Positions 1 through 11,375 of a stretch of 64,000 bases of DNA are shown piece after piece. Both the position numbers and the translations under genes were made by a program. A model generated the notes under the pieces. That model worked only from the letters and a program-made list of their open reading frames with translations. It made no database searches and was not told the origin of the DNA. Numbering within the stretch: the first letter of the stretch is position 1; each line of letters starts with the position of its first letter. The stretch is from Anagrus nilaparvatae (lineage: Eukaryota; Arthropoda; Insecta; Hymenoptera; Mymaridae): contig JAKSXM010000007.1 of NCBI GenBank assembly GCA_022575985.1, positions 73,097,001 to 73,161,000 on the forward strand. Reading direction: 5' to 3'.

Positions 1-1891
1 CAATTCTTGAAATAATCCTTGAAGATAAATTTTTTTCCAACTATTAAGAAATACCAAGAGTTTGATACATGTAAGTCAGTTTGAGACCTTATTTAAATTA
101 AAATAAATTTGAAATCCGTTTTTGTGTTTTATATATTTTTATTATTTATTTTATTACACATTAATATTTTCAATAAGCCTGTTTGTAATTTTAAAAAATT
201 CCTTTTTAAACAATTACCAAAATAGGACCTTCTAAAAGAATTCTCTTTAAATCTGTTTAGAAAAAAAATTTTTGTACCATATAAATGCATATGAGCATTT
301 TTACCAGAAATCAGATTTTATATGATCAAAAATGAAAAAAAATTGAAATTATTTTAAGTCTCATTTGACCTTTTATGAAATTGACATTTGACAAGGGGGG
401 CCTCTTGATTTTTCGATTACCGGGTATCTCTCTATATAAACATGTTCCATGTTAAAATTATTATTTTGCGATAAAAATTCATTGACGTAGTTGAAATTTT
501 CGCAAAATCTTAAATTCATCAAAACTCGGCTAATTTTTATCGTAAAATGAAACTTTTCTTCAGGAGTGTTTTTCCCTGGTAATACGCCTTTTTCATTTAT
601 TCATTTGAAAATTTTGTTTAGCTCAGAAATGTATAATAAGGTTTTCAACATAACAGTGAAAAAATATTTTTGGCAACCCTCACTGATTTCGCGTTCATAA
701 TTTTTTCGAATTTTATATGGTAAACTAACAGAAAATCATGGTAATAGGCTTAGCCTCATAAAAATTTTTGTTTCCATTTTTAGTTTATATAAAATCTGAT
801 TTCTGGTAAACATGCTTTTTTGGAGCTATGTATCCTGTCAATGATGGCCAATTAAAGCCGGTTTTTAAAATAAGTTTTAGGCTTGTCTTTATCATAAGTA
901 TGTATCTTACAAAATTTATAAGAATATTTAATTATTAAAGTACACATTAAACCTAGATTCTAAAAAAATTGGAATGATACATAGACCATATCTAACTTAT
1001 AAGTTAATAATAAATGGCTTATTTATTATGACTTTTTTAGAACAGCCCATTACACTGAAAGAAACTATTTAGCAAAAAATCTGAATTATAAATTGATTAG
1101 GTATGTAAAAAATCACTGAACTTAGGCCAAAGTCTTGCTTTGTCATTGAATTTTAGTCAAAAAATGTTTTAACTCGAAACTGTAAGAAATAATGGTCAGT
1201 CTAATAACAAAGAGTAAATTAATTTAATGTAATCCTAATTTAGAAATCTTATATCTAAACATTACAGGTACGTATTTAGAGATTTAGTGGAGAGGGAATG
1301 GATAAGTTAGATGTTTGGAAGGAAAGAAGGAAAGAAGTTATTTTTAATAAGCGTATTGTGTCTTTTGTTTATGTAAAATTTTTGGCTTACTCAAATTTCG
1401 TTAATCTCTTTTTACTTTCTAATTAGATGTCACACTAAATTAATCCATAAAAATTAAAATAAAATAAATGTAAAACATGCAATCTAAAAAAATTTGTAGA
1501 AAAAAATTTACTTATAGATAATTTAACATTTTATGATAATATAAATATTCCATTTTAAATTATGATCAAAGTCAATCTTTGTTAAGTGAGCACAGTATGG
1601 ATTCTAAACAATATTCATATTTATTTTTTGTCCGAGTATACTCATTCCATTGCAAAACCAAAATTTAAAATGGATAACAGTCTTATTTGAAACACAACAT
1701 TCGTTTATAAAGTTTCAAAAATTAAAAATTAAATAACTTAAGATAATTTTTTATATATCTCCGTCAATACTTTCGTATTTTTTTAGATTTAAATAAAGCT
1801 CAGTCCTCCAGGGTACTAATGTAACAATAAATATTTGGTAATTTAAGTAACTGACGTATAAAATAATTTCACCTTGTATAAAATTTCTTTT
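1..1891. other. AT-rich non-coding stretch with a foldback repeat
   Basis: No coding region with credible codon structure was found here. The left part (about 270-840) holds an inverted repeat that I list separately. The rest is AT-rich sequence that probably includes the 3' flank of the minus-strand gene ending at 1892. Confidence 0.5.
280..845. repeat. Foldback (MITE-like) element
   Basis: The block ACCAGAAATCAGATTTTATA near 304 reappears as its reverse complement near 785-810 (TATAAAATCTGATTTCTGGT). Similarity continues outward for a few tens of bases, through a GCAT-type block on both sides. The centre has no ORF. This is the architecture of a short non-autonomous DNA transposon. I cannot fix the ends or a target-site duplication. 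Confidence 0.5.
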
Positions 1892-4232
1892 TTATATAAT
1901 TAGACATTGGCATGAAAAGCAACCCGATGGCGCATAAGTTCTAGTCGTAGGATTATGCTCGTGTGATGTTAAATTTAATGAATCCTCACTGCCTTCCTCG
2001 CTCAATTCCTCGATGCTAAATGTATCGGTCAAATCTTGTTTTTTTCTTCTTGTTTTTTTCTCTCTCGTTTGAAATAACGCTACTTCGTCGTCACTATCAG
2101 AAAATTAAATGTTCTTGTAGAAAGAGTTAAGTAATTGTATACCAAAAATTGGACATACCTTTCACTGTCGCTATGCCAGTATTCAATAAGAGTATTGTGC
2201 TTTCTTCTTTTTGGGGGTATCGCTAAGCGTTGTATTGGAATTAACGAAGTGTTAACACTTGAAGCATTTTCGCTCGGCTCATTATCAGGTAATTTTCTGT
2301 ATTCTGAATTTCTTTGAATGCGTTTTGCTTGTTCTATGCGAGCCTCTGTCAAAATATAATTAGAATCGATGCTTTTAATTTATATATTTTTTTACAGTGT
2401 GGATGATTTATATAAGTAAAATTTAATTTTACCAAGTTTTTTTTGTAGTTGTTTGGTTGTAGATCGCTTAACTGGTGCTTGATTTGCACTACTGTAACTG
2501 CTGTCACTCCCCTATAAACAAATAAAATAAATTCATTTAATAGAGAGAATTAAAATTTAGATTTGCTACCCCAGTAAAAGCAACAGAAATTCTGGGATCT
2601 GAGCAGAATTTGTCACTGAAATCCGGATTCCTCAGAAATTTTACTCTAATCCTACTTTTTAGACAAATTTTAGATATTTTTGAAATACGAAAAATGGGTT
2701 GTTACTTATATGATACTTTTTTTATCAGTGTAATTTAGTTAAACTTATGACCAAACAATTTTTTATGAAGTTAAGAAAAATGTGGGTTTTAACCCTTATT
2801 ATTTTATTTAGTATATAGCCCAAGAATCAAGTACCCAAACAACATCCTAAAAACCTAAAAATTTTGAAATTCCCCGCCACAAAAATAATATTGAAATCGG
2901 AAGCAAGAAAATTATTTTTCTTGTTAGTGTCCAGAAAGTGCGTGTTTTCTGGCCGCTATGCTATTCGAAAAAACGCATTTTCTCGACACTGAGCAAGAAA
3001 AATTATGTTTTGTCCTTGGCCACAAAAAAAGGATGCCCCAAATCGCAGTTTACCATCCTCGGCTTCGCCTCAGACGGTAATTTACGTGCGATTTGGGCCA
3101 TTCTTTACTTTTGTGGCCATGGGTAAAAATATACTATTTAGGTTTAAATTTTCTAAAACATCTTACTTTAGTAAGAAATTTAAATCAACATATCTTTTTA
3201 ATTAAATATTTCATTTGAAAATTTGAATGTTTAAAGATTTGAGCTGGGATATAAATTTAGTGCTTTCACTAAAATTTTTCTATAGATATCTATTTACTGA
3301 TAATTTAAAATTATAAATACGCGTAGAGAGCAGCACCTACTGAACAAACCTCTGATCTACATTATTTCAAGATAATACATTTTTGAGACATCGAATTTTT
3401 ATAATTTAATTAGATAAGAGCAAAAAAATGTAAAAATATAAAAAAATAAAATTACATATAATTTTAAAAATTTATTCTATTTCTTTGTATTTTTCAAAAT
3501 ATTTATTAGCAGCTAAATTATTATAATTAAAATATTTTAAATCATCATTTTTATCAGAATGAATCATTTTTAAAAAAATTTAAATAATTATTATTATTTT
3601 GTATTAATGTTTTATGCTAATTGAACCAGAAAAAATTTATGTTTAAATAAATTAGTAGAAAATTTTGTTTTTCTCTTATGAAAAATAAAATTACTTATAT
3701 TTTTAAATTAAAATGATTCTCAAAAAAAAAAAATAGTATTTTTCATTCGCTACAATGGGTTTTTGATAAATAACTTTTTAACAGAAACATCATACACAAT
3801 TTAGTTTTATCATTGTAACTCAAAAGTAGGTGGGGAGGATTGAAGCAGCATGTTCCTTTTTACAAAAGATGTTATCTTAGAATTAAAAAATATTTGTTTA
3901 ATTATATCAGTAAAATAGAAACTAGAAAATTTAACTGCATGGGGTCTATGACCTCGATTTGTTTTTTATTTAAATAACAAATGTTTTAATTAAATATTTA
4001 ACTATTTTTTTATTTTTATTTTGCATTTTTTTATATGCTATAGAAAAAAATGTTTAAATCTAAAATTCTAAATTTTTTTTATTCAAAAAAACATTTGTTG
4101 AATAAAAATGATAAATAAATTGAAATTTGAGAAAATAAAAAATTTTTCAAGTTAATAAAAACTTACTTCACAGGAAGCATCATCTTCTTCTTGATGAATG
4201 ACTTTTGGGCTATCGATACCGCTGTCTTCCAT
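1892..4232 (-). CDS. Unrecognised 177-aa charged protein with CaaX-like C-terminus (4 exons)
   Basis: Coding exons in reading order are 4232-4167, 2511-2433, 2345-2159 and 2093-1892. All junctions are GT/AG and the frame is continuous for 178 codons including the stop. The start is MEDSGIDSPKV. The N-terminal part is acidic and Ser-rich. The middle is basic (QLQKKLEARIEQAKRIQR, then PPKRRKHN), followed by an acidic SDSESDDEVALF stretch and a second basic run, REKKTRRKKQ. The C-terminus is GCFSCQCLII. The final CLII fits a CaaX prenylation box, with two nearby Cys that could be palmitoylated. There is no signal peptide, no membrane segment and no domain I know. The 1655-nt first intron carries an interspersed repeat. 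I infer a real gene from four consistent exons. Its function is unknown. Confidence 0.6.
2930..3140. repeat. Interspersed repeat in intron 1 of the 177-aa gene
   Basis: This is a GC-richer block within an AT-rich intron. It contains the stretch ACGTGCGATTTGGGCCATTC and ends near a GGTAAAAATATACTATTTA motif. A related block sits at about 22905-23060, with the same GTGCGATCTGGGCCATACTT core and the same AAAATGTACTATTTA end. A weaker relative (4960-5060) shares the CGTGTTTTCTGGCC-type left part. The short ORFs over it are by-products of the repeat. Confidence 0.55.
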
Positions 4233-6648
4233 CGTACCAAATCACTATAGGTAATTATTCAATTCATCTAAAAAAAGGATTAAAAAAATATTAAGATAAT
4301 AACATATTTTTCATCTAAATATCGCACTCTACAGTATCTTCTGTTACTAAACTATTGATTATTTTAACTTTTTTTACCTCGTCTCTCTATGCTTGCATGC
4401 ACATGTGAACAGAATGAATGATGTAAAAAACAAATAAATATTTACGTCATAACTTTCAATGGATATCAAATAAATTAATTTTTATAAAATTATAAAAAAT
4501 TTATGAGTAAGTGCACAATTCGATGAAGACAGAAGCGACAATTACACTATACAGCTAAAATAAAATGATCAACTAACAATAAAAACCTTTAAAATATGTT
4601 ATTTTGTATTGTTGATTTATTATTAAGTGATAACAACTTGATTGTATCAGACAAAAAATATTGTATGCCTCTTGTGCAGAACCACCCGTACTAACCTTTA
4701 TTTACTTTTATGCTATAGTTATATACCTATATAAAAGACTTGCTAGATTATTGTCGTCTGGTCTGTGATTATAGGGAATGGCTCTTATCACTTAAAAAAT
4801 GAATTTTCTTTTATCATTCATAGATGGCAGTATAAGGTCATTCTATGCTGATTCTATGCTGTATGCGCTAATTCAAATGTTGTTTTTGCGCTTCAGTATA
4901 ATAATTTGCGTCCAATTATCAATTAATATATTGTATAACATCAAACTAGTTCAAAAATAAATTTTCTGGTCAGCGGTCAAAAAGCACGTATTTCTCGGCC
5001 ATTGAGTGGCCGAAAAAGGCGCGTTTTCTTGCCACTGACGTAGAAAAGTTTATACGGCCCTTGTCCATAAATTTTTTTGGAAGATTTTTTGCATTCAAAA
5101 TTAAAATCAAAACCAAAATTTTATTTTTTTTTTTGGGACATATAGTACCAAATTTTTTTATTTGTAATTACTACTAATTTTAGAAATATCGTTTTTACTC
5201 TTTTTCTCAATCTGACAACTCATTTTTTAAAATTTTGTTTCCCAAAATTTTTGCACCAAAAAATAAAAAAACAAGATTATATTTTTTCATTTTGGAGGCA
5301 ATACCTAATTTTTTCCATGTTCTAGTTTTAAAAAATTCATTATTTCTGAATTTCTCTTTTTTTTCCAAATTTTTTCCATCAAAAAAATAGAAAACTCAAT
5401 TATTTTTTTTTTTCTACAAGGAAAATATAATAAAAAAGCACAGACCAAAAATAAAACCTTTTTCAGATATTGCTTTGATTCCTGGATAAAGGATTTTCAT
5501 AGGTTTCATGTAGGTTTCTTGACTAGAATTGGCAAACAAAAATTTGAAGCCTGCCAGTTTTGAAAATTCATATTTCTAGCAGGAAAATATAACAATAAAG
5601 CACAGTTATTTTAACCATGTATAAAACCTTTTTCAGGGGTTGTTTTGATGCCTAAAAATGAATTTTCATAGCCTTCATGTATAGGTCTGTTGACTAGAGT
5701 TGGCGAGAAAAATTTTGAAACCTGCGAATTTGAAAAATTCATATTTTTAGCGGGAAAATGTAGTTTCAATATGAATAAAACCTTTTTTAGGTGTTGCTTT
5801 GATGCATAAAGGAAAAACTTTCACAGGTTTTATAAAGGTCTGTTGACTAAAATTTGAGAAAAAAAATTACAAGCCTGTAAACACGAAAATTCATTTTTCT
5901 AGCGAGAAAATGTAACAATAAAGTACATTTAGTTTCACCAAAATTAAAACCTTTTTCAGGGGTTGCTTTGATGCCTAAAAAAAGGATTTTCACAGGTTTC
6001 TTGTTGGTCTGATGAGTGATGACCAGAATTTGAGAAAAATAATTTGAAGCCTGCCAATTTTAAAAATTTATATTTCTAGCGGGAAAATATAGTACTTTTA
6101 ACCTAAAATTGCATGCTTTTACGCACCTAGGTCTTTTACGCTTATACATTTTCAGTTCAAAACAGCTTGAATTAAATACAGTATAGGCCTGCAGGTGTTA
6201 TTATCAGGAGTCCAACAATTTTCGAATTCTGAAATACTCCTTAGTTTGCAAGGAGCTGAATTTTTTGTTTTCACTTTGTAACGACCTACAAAAAGAAAAT
6301 TTTCATTTAAAAAAATTTTTTAATTAAAAATTACGATAAGATGAATTTTTTATTTTTTTAACCCTTTTTTTTTATTATTGTTAAATTGAAAATATTTTAT
6401 ATTTTTCACATAAAAAGTTCATTGATCCATGTATTTCTGTAAGTAAAAAAAAGGTTTATTATGTTACCTTAGCAACTAAAACTGTGTGCATAAGTCTTGC
6501 TTATCTCTAGAATAATATTTATAAGAAAACAACCTTTTATTATGAAAAAAGGTTGGAATGCATTAAATTAAATAATGATTTTTTTAAAAGTAACAAAAAT
6601 TTCGATAAATGTTAAATTATAAACTAGTAAACAATCCGAAACAAAAAA
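4233..6648. other. Intergenic region between divergent genes
   Basis: This region separates the minus-strand 177-aa gene from the plus-strand dynein gene, so it must hold both promoters. I see no gene in it. About 4960-5060 is a relative of the 2930-3140 repeat, and 5410-6100 is a tandem repeat. The remainder is AT-rich without recognisable sites. Confidence 0.5.
5410..6100. repeat. Tandem repeat, about 165-175 bp period, about 4 copies
   Basis: The block TTCATATTTCTAGC/AGGAAAATATAA recurs near 5566, 5739, 5893 and 6069. Between these, each unit carries AAAACCTTTTTCAGGGGTTG, TTTGATGCCTAAA, TTTTCATAGGTTTC and GTCTGTTGACTAGAATT in the same order. The first unit starts near 5410 with a diverged copy. 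The units differ by scattered substitutions and small indels, so the array is not young. No ORF runs through it. Confidence 0.8.
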
Positions 6649-9600
6649 ATGCCACCTTTGGTACCTAGAAGATCTACCAAATCAATAGAGGTAAATAAAC
6701 GTATTTTTTGTAGCAAAATAGAATTTTTACTTAAATTATCTGTGATTAAAATTAGCCTAGTATCGCAGCATCAAAAAGAAGTATAGTAGGAAGAGATACT
6801 TTGTCACAATTTACGTCTGATGGAGATTACGTTAGGGACAAAAAATTACTAAGGCCTTCGGATCAACTTGATCTTACGTTAGCTGTAAATATATAAAAAT
6901 TTTTAAATACTCGAATTAAATTTAATAATAATAATTAATTTCTTTAAAAAAAAGGAATTAGATGACGAAATATCAAAGATATTAACAACCAAAAACCCAA
7001 GAATTCCTGATTCGTTAGTGCAATGGTCATGGAAAGAAAGAGAATTTATAAAAATACCAAATCCACCAAATATTGTAACAATAATTGACATTCCTGGTAA
7101 TTTACTTCATATCGAAAGCGATGAAGCCAAAAAACAATTGGATGGTGGTAATTTTGAAAAATTTTTTTGTTCATTCTATTTTTTTTAGTCAAAAAAGTAA
7201 TGTTATTTTTTTTAAATTAGTTATTTTTTAATTAGTTGATATTAATGAAGATGAAGAATTTGATGAGAATCGTGAAGAACCTAGGAAAAAATCAATTGAA
7301 AAAACAGTTGATACTGAAGAAGATGATGTTCATGGAGAAGAAGGTTTCTTTTTTCTATACTTTTTTATTTTTACGATTCTAATTACCGCAAACGGATAAT
7401 TTTCACCGGATTTTTTTCAATATGAAAATATTTAATTTAATTTATTCTTTAAATGTAGAAGATGAATCAGAAGAGCAATCAAAAACTGCCCCGGAAACCA
7501 CCGAAGCTGACGAACCCGATGAAGAAGAAAAAGAATCATCAAAGCCTAAAAAAGTCGTTAATCAATTTAATTTTTGCGAAAGAGCAGCTTTGACGTATCA
7601 AAATCACGTCAGGGTAAATATCTCAACTTAATTTTTATAATCTTTACAAGCAGATAATTGAATTTTTTTCTAGGATATATCAACGCAAACAATACCTCCA
7701 CCCACAGCTAATTATAACGAAAGTGTCTATCAGTGGACTATATTTGATTCTTATAGCGTAAGTCTACTCGTTTACGGTTTAATTATTTCAAAATTAAATT
7801 TTCAAGCAATGAAATAATTTAGGAAGATTATGCTCTGCAAAAACGCGATAGAGACAAGGAAAAGAAAACTCCAGGAACACAACAAAAAAGATTAGATCCA
7901 AAGAAAAAGGCTCAATTAGAAGCAGCTGCAATGACGAATAGAATGTTTCAATCAATCAAAACATTGGAAAGGATGGTTAATCAAAATATATTCGATGATA
8001 TCACACAAGGTAAAATACAAGAAAATTTTTTGTTTTTAAAAAAAATGTTAATTGTCATTAAAATAGATTACAGGTATTGGAATGATCCGAGTGACGAATT
8101 TAAAGATGGCGAAGGGTCTCTCTTACCTTTATGGAAATTCACTTACGAAAAGACTAAAAAACTCGATGTCACTGATGTTTCGTTTAATAAAAAATATTAT
8201 GACCTCATTGCAGTATCATTTGGAACAAGTAATTTTTTTGCAATTTAAATAATTTTTAAATAAAATTTTTATTTCATAATTTTTACAGTGACATTTGACC
8301 ACACAATAAATATAGGAAGTGTTTGTTTATTTACCATTAAAAATCCATCACATCCAGAATGGATTTGTATGACTGACTCACCAGTTATGTGTTTAGCATT
8401 TAATCCAGATAATCCATATCTTCTTGTAATAGGTTCTTTAAAAAATTTTCTTTTACTTACCTAAAATCCATTGAATTTGCTGGAAAAAAAATATTTTTTA
8501 AATTTTAAATTATTTTCTTAAGGAACAATGGATGGTTCAGTATCAGTTTACAACATCATGTTACCATCAACGACTCCACAATACACAATTAAAGATGTAA
8601 CACAAAAGCATTCAGGAATCATTTGGCAGGTTTTTCATTATTTTCTTTATAAGATGTAATAATAATAATAATTAAATAATGATTTAATAATTTAAAAAAA
8701 AAATGATAATAAAAATATTTTGAAAAAGTGTTGTATTATTTAAGTAAAAAATAAACTAATTATTTAACTCAGGTAATATGGGGTCCTCAAACAGAGGAAG
8801 GAAATATGACATTTTACAGTATTGGAATCGATGGAAAAATAAATCACTGGATATTAAATCAAAATGATTTAGGTGTTACGACAATAATGACACTCTTTCT
8901 TGATAACGAACCTGTTCCAGGACCTGATGACACATTAATCAAACTAAAAGGTAATATTTTTTACTTAAATTTGTTAAATTAAAAATAATAATCATCTCGA
9001 GTCCCTTACAGCTTGTGGGACCTGCATTGCTTTTCATCCAGAAGATCCAAACATATTTTTTGTTGGTACTGAAGAAGGTCATATTTACAAATGCAATATA
9101 GCATACAGCAGTGTTTATATGAGAACGTACAACGAAGCACATAACATGCCTGTTTACAAAATACATTTTAACAGATTTAATCCTAAAATATTTGCTAGCT
9201 GCTCTGGTGATTGGAGAATTAAAATATGGGAGGATGACAGACTGTAAGTTTTTAAAGAGTTGAATTAAAAATTTTGATGTTTTGTATATAATAAAATAAT
9301 AAAACATTTTCAGGGAACCATTATTTATGTTTGATCTTGGTGTATCAATTGGAGATATAAAATGGGCGCCATATAGTTCAACAGTACTAGCATGCGTATC
9401 GAATGATGGAAAAGTTACAGTATTTGATTTAAATGTCAATAAATATAGGCCAATTTGTAATCAAGCAATTGTTAATAAAAAAAGAAGTAAATTAACAAGA
9501 ATTGATTTTAATGACGAATTGCCAGTTATTATTGTCGGTGATGATAAGTAAGAATCGTTTCTGTAAACCAACTTTATCAGCAGATTTTTACTTTTTCTCA

Positions 9601-10529
9601 AATTTGCTTCATCGTTTTTTTTAATGAAGAAAATAATAATTTTTGTTGGGTCTAAAAATTATTTGCAGTTAAGGAGCTAAAGGCCACGTGTTTAATATAG
9701 GGAATCATAGCGATTTTTTTGCCATTTGTTCTTAGAATCATACATACAAACGGTAGTAAGTGGGCTTATTTGATTACAAGAATTTTCTAAAATTTTTACT
9801 TAAAAATAGATTAATAGGTATTGCTAAAACTATTTTTTTAGTTCTGAATTTTTATTTTTGGCTAAAAAAACAAAAACAATTGATTGACAAAAGAATCATA
9901 AAATCTAAGATAATAATTTAGGAAATATGTAGAACCACACAATTCTACGGATTCTTAGCTTTAAAATAAGTCCACCAACAAACATCTAGGTTGTCTGATT
10001 TTTTAGATAAAACGGCGAAAAAATTGCTATGATTCTCTATATTTGTGAAATTTATTGCTGGTAATTTATTTGAATAAAAATTCTTTTAAAACATGCATAA
10101 TAGGAATGTTAAATTAAAATACGTTAATGGATATTAATAGTTAAAAAGATTGATGGTTCTCAAGAGGATCAATTAGATTTACAAATATTATATTTAAAAG
10201 AAAAAAATTGTTTATATTTTAATGAAACTATTTCTTTTAATTAAAAAAAATCTCTTTAATAATTTTTAATTAAAATTTAAAACCAAAATGCCATTTAATT
10301 TAAAAGCTTTTAATTTTAATAAATTTTAATGATAATAAATTTTTAAATTTTCAGGGGAACAATTCATACAATGAAATTATCACCAAATTTAAGAATAAAA
10401 ATAAAACCAAGTAAAAAACAAGCACATTTATCGACATTCGAACTGGAAGTCATGAAATTGGACAAACTTTTAAGTTTCGTACGTGAACCAACAGTATTGA
10501 CACCACCAAAAGATGTTATAAAAGAATAA
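6649..10529 (+). CDS. DNAI1: Axonemal dynein intermediate chain 1 (DNAI1 type), 14 exons, 709 aa
   Basis: Coding exons: 6649-6690, 6756-6884, 6955-7147, 7236-7343, 7459-7613, 7674-7757, 7823-8009, 8067-8228, 8289-8432, 8523-8629, 8773-8950, 9012-9243, 9314-9547, 10355-10529. The frame is continuous and 709 aa is close to the human protein (about 700). Diagnostic family blocks are present: FNFCERAALTYQN, LERMVNQNIFDDI, SLLPLWKFTYEKTKKLDVT and, in the WD-repeat half, GDWRIKIWEDD. An acidic, Glu-rich insert lies before the FNFCERA block. In this family the protein is an outer-arm dynein intermediate chain of motile cilia. In insects that means sperm flagella and chordotonal cilia. The C-terminal half is WD40 repeats. 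Intron 13 (807 nt) carries a foldback element. Start: first ATG, MPPLVPRRSTK. Confidence 0.93.
9690..10047. repeat. Foldback MITE inside DNAI1 intron 13
   Basis: AATATAGGGAATCATAGCGA (about 9694) recurs inverted near 10020-10045 as TGCTATGATTCTCTATATTT. Weaker inverted similarity continues inward on both sides through a TTAAGAATC/CATAC zone. Length is about 360 bp and there is no ORF. It makes up nearly half of the 807-nt intron, which is long for this gene. Confidence 0.65.
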
Positions 10530-10556
10530 AATTTTAAAAATCTTTGTATATATTGA

Positions 10557-10562
10557 AATAAA
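10557..10562 (+). terminator. Poly(A) signal AATAAA of the DNAI1 gene
   Basis: AATAAA lies 27 nt after the DNAI1 stop codon, which implies a very short 3' UTR. Confidence 0.6.
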
Positions 10563-11375
10563 GTAACAGATATGAAATTCATTTTTTTCAATTTTATTTA
10601 TTTTAAAGTGTATAATATTTTATAATAAAAAAAATTTTTAATTTTTACATAATGATACAAGTTTCAATATAATTTACTTGAATTTACAAGTAATTACAGC
10701 AAAATTCAAGCGAGGCAGCCTGAAACTGGACATACAGGCAAGGTTTACACGGTGCAGCTCCATAATCAAGAGGCGAGCTCGTATACTATATCGAATATCG
10801 ATACATCGAAGCCGACTTTTCAATTTTTTCATTTAAACTAAAAATTAGAGTTTTTAATAAGAAAATTGACATTACAAATTTCTTAAATTTCTTAGCAGTT
10901 TTTCAATATAATTCTTAGTTGTTTAAAAATATTTTAGAATAAAATAAACCTAATTAAATAAAATAAATTTAATAAATTTAATTTTTTTCTCATTAAATCA
11001 AATTTTTTTAACTTTAATATCCAGAGAACGGCAATTTTTCTTCAAAATACATTTCAGAAAATTTTTAAGTTAGCAATTACATTTGAGACCGCTAAATTTA
11101 TAATTTTTTATTGGAAATCAAATAGCAATATTATTCTATAGTAGTGATTTTCTGATCAGCTGCCAGAAAGTACGTATTATTAAACTTTTAAATATTTAGA
11201 CCGAATGAATCGGCATAATAAAAGTATAAGCCTTCATATTTCCTTCTGCATGAAATTCAACAGTTTTGCGCTACTCTGAAAGAAGCAGAGAAAGTATTTG
11301 CAAGTATTGCGGTCAAAATCTTATGCCCCGATATGCACGGTGGGCTTGAACCAACTTTGAATCAAAGTGCAAGTT

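Noticed and set aside
8939..9439. 166-codon minus-strand ORF
   Set aside because: It is antisense to two DNAI1 exons and the intron between them. The plus-strand reading matches a known family.
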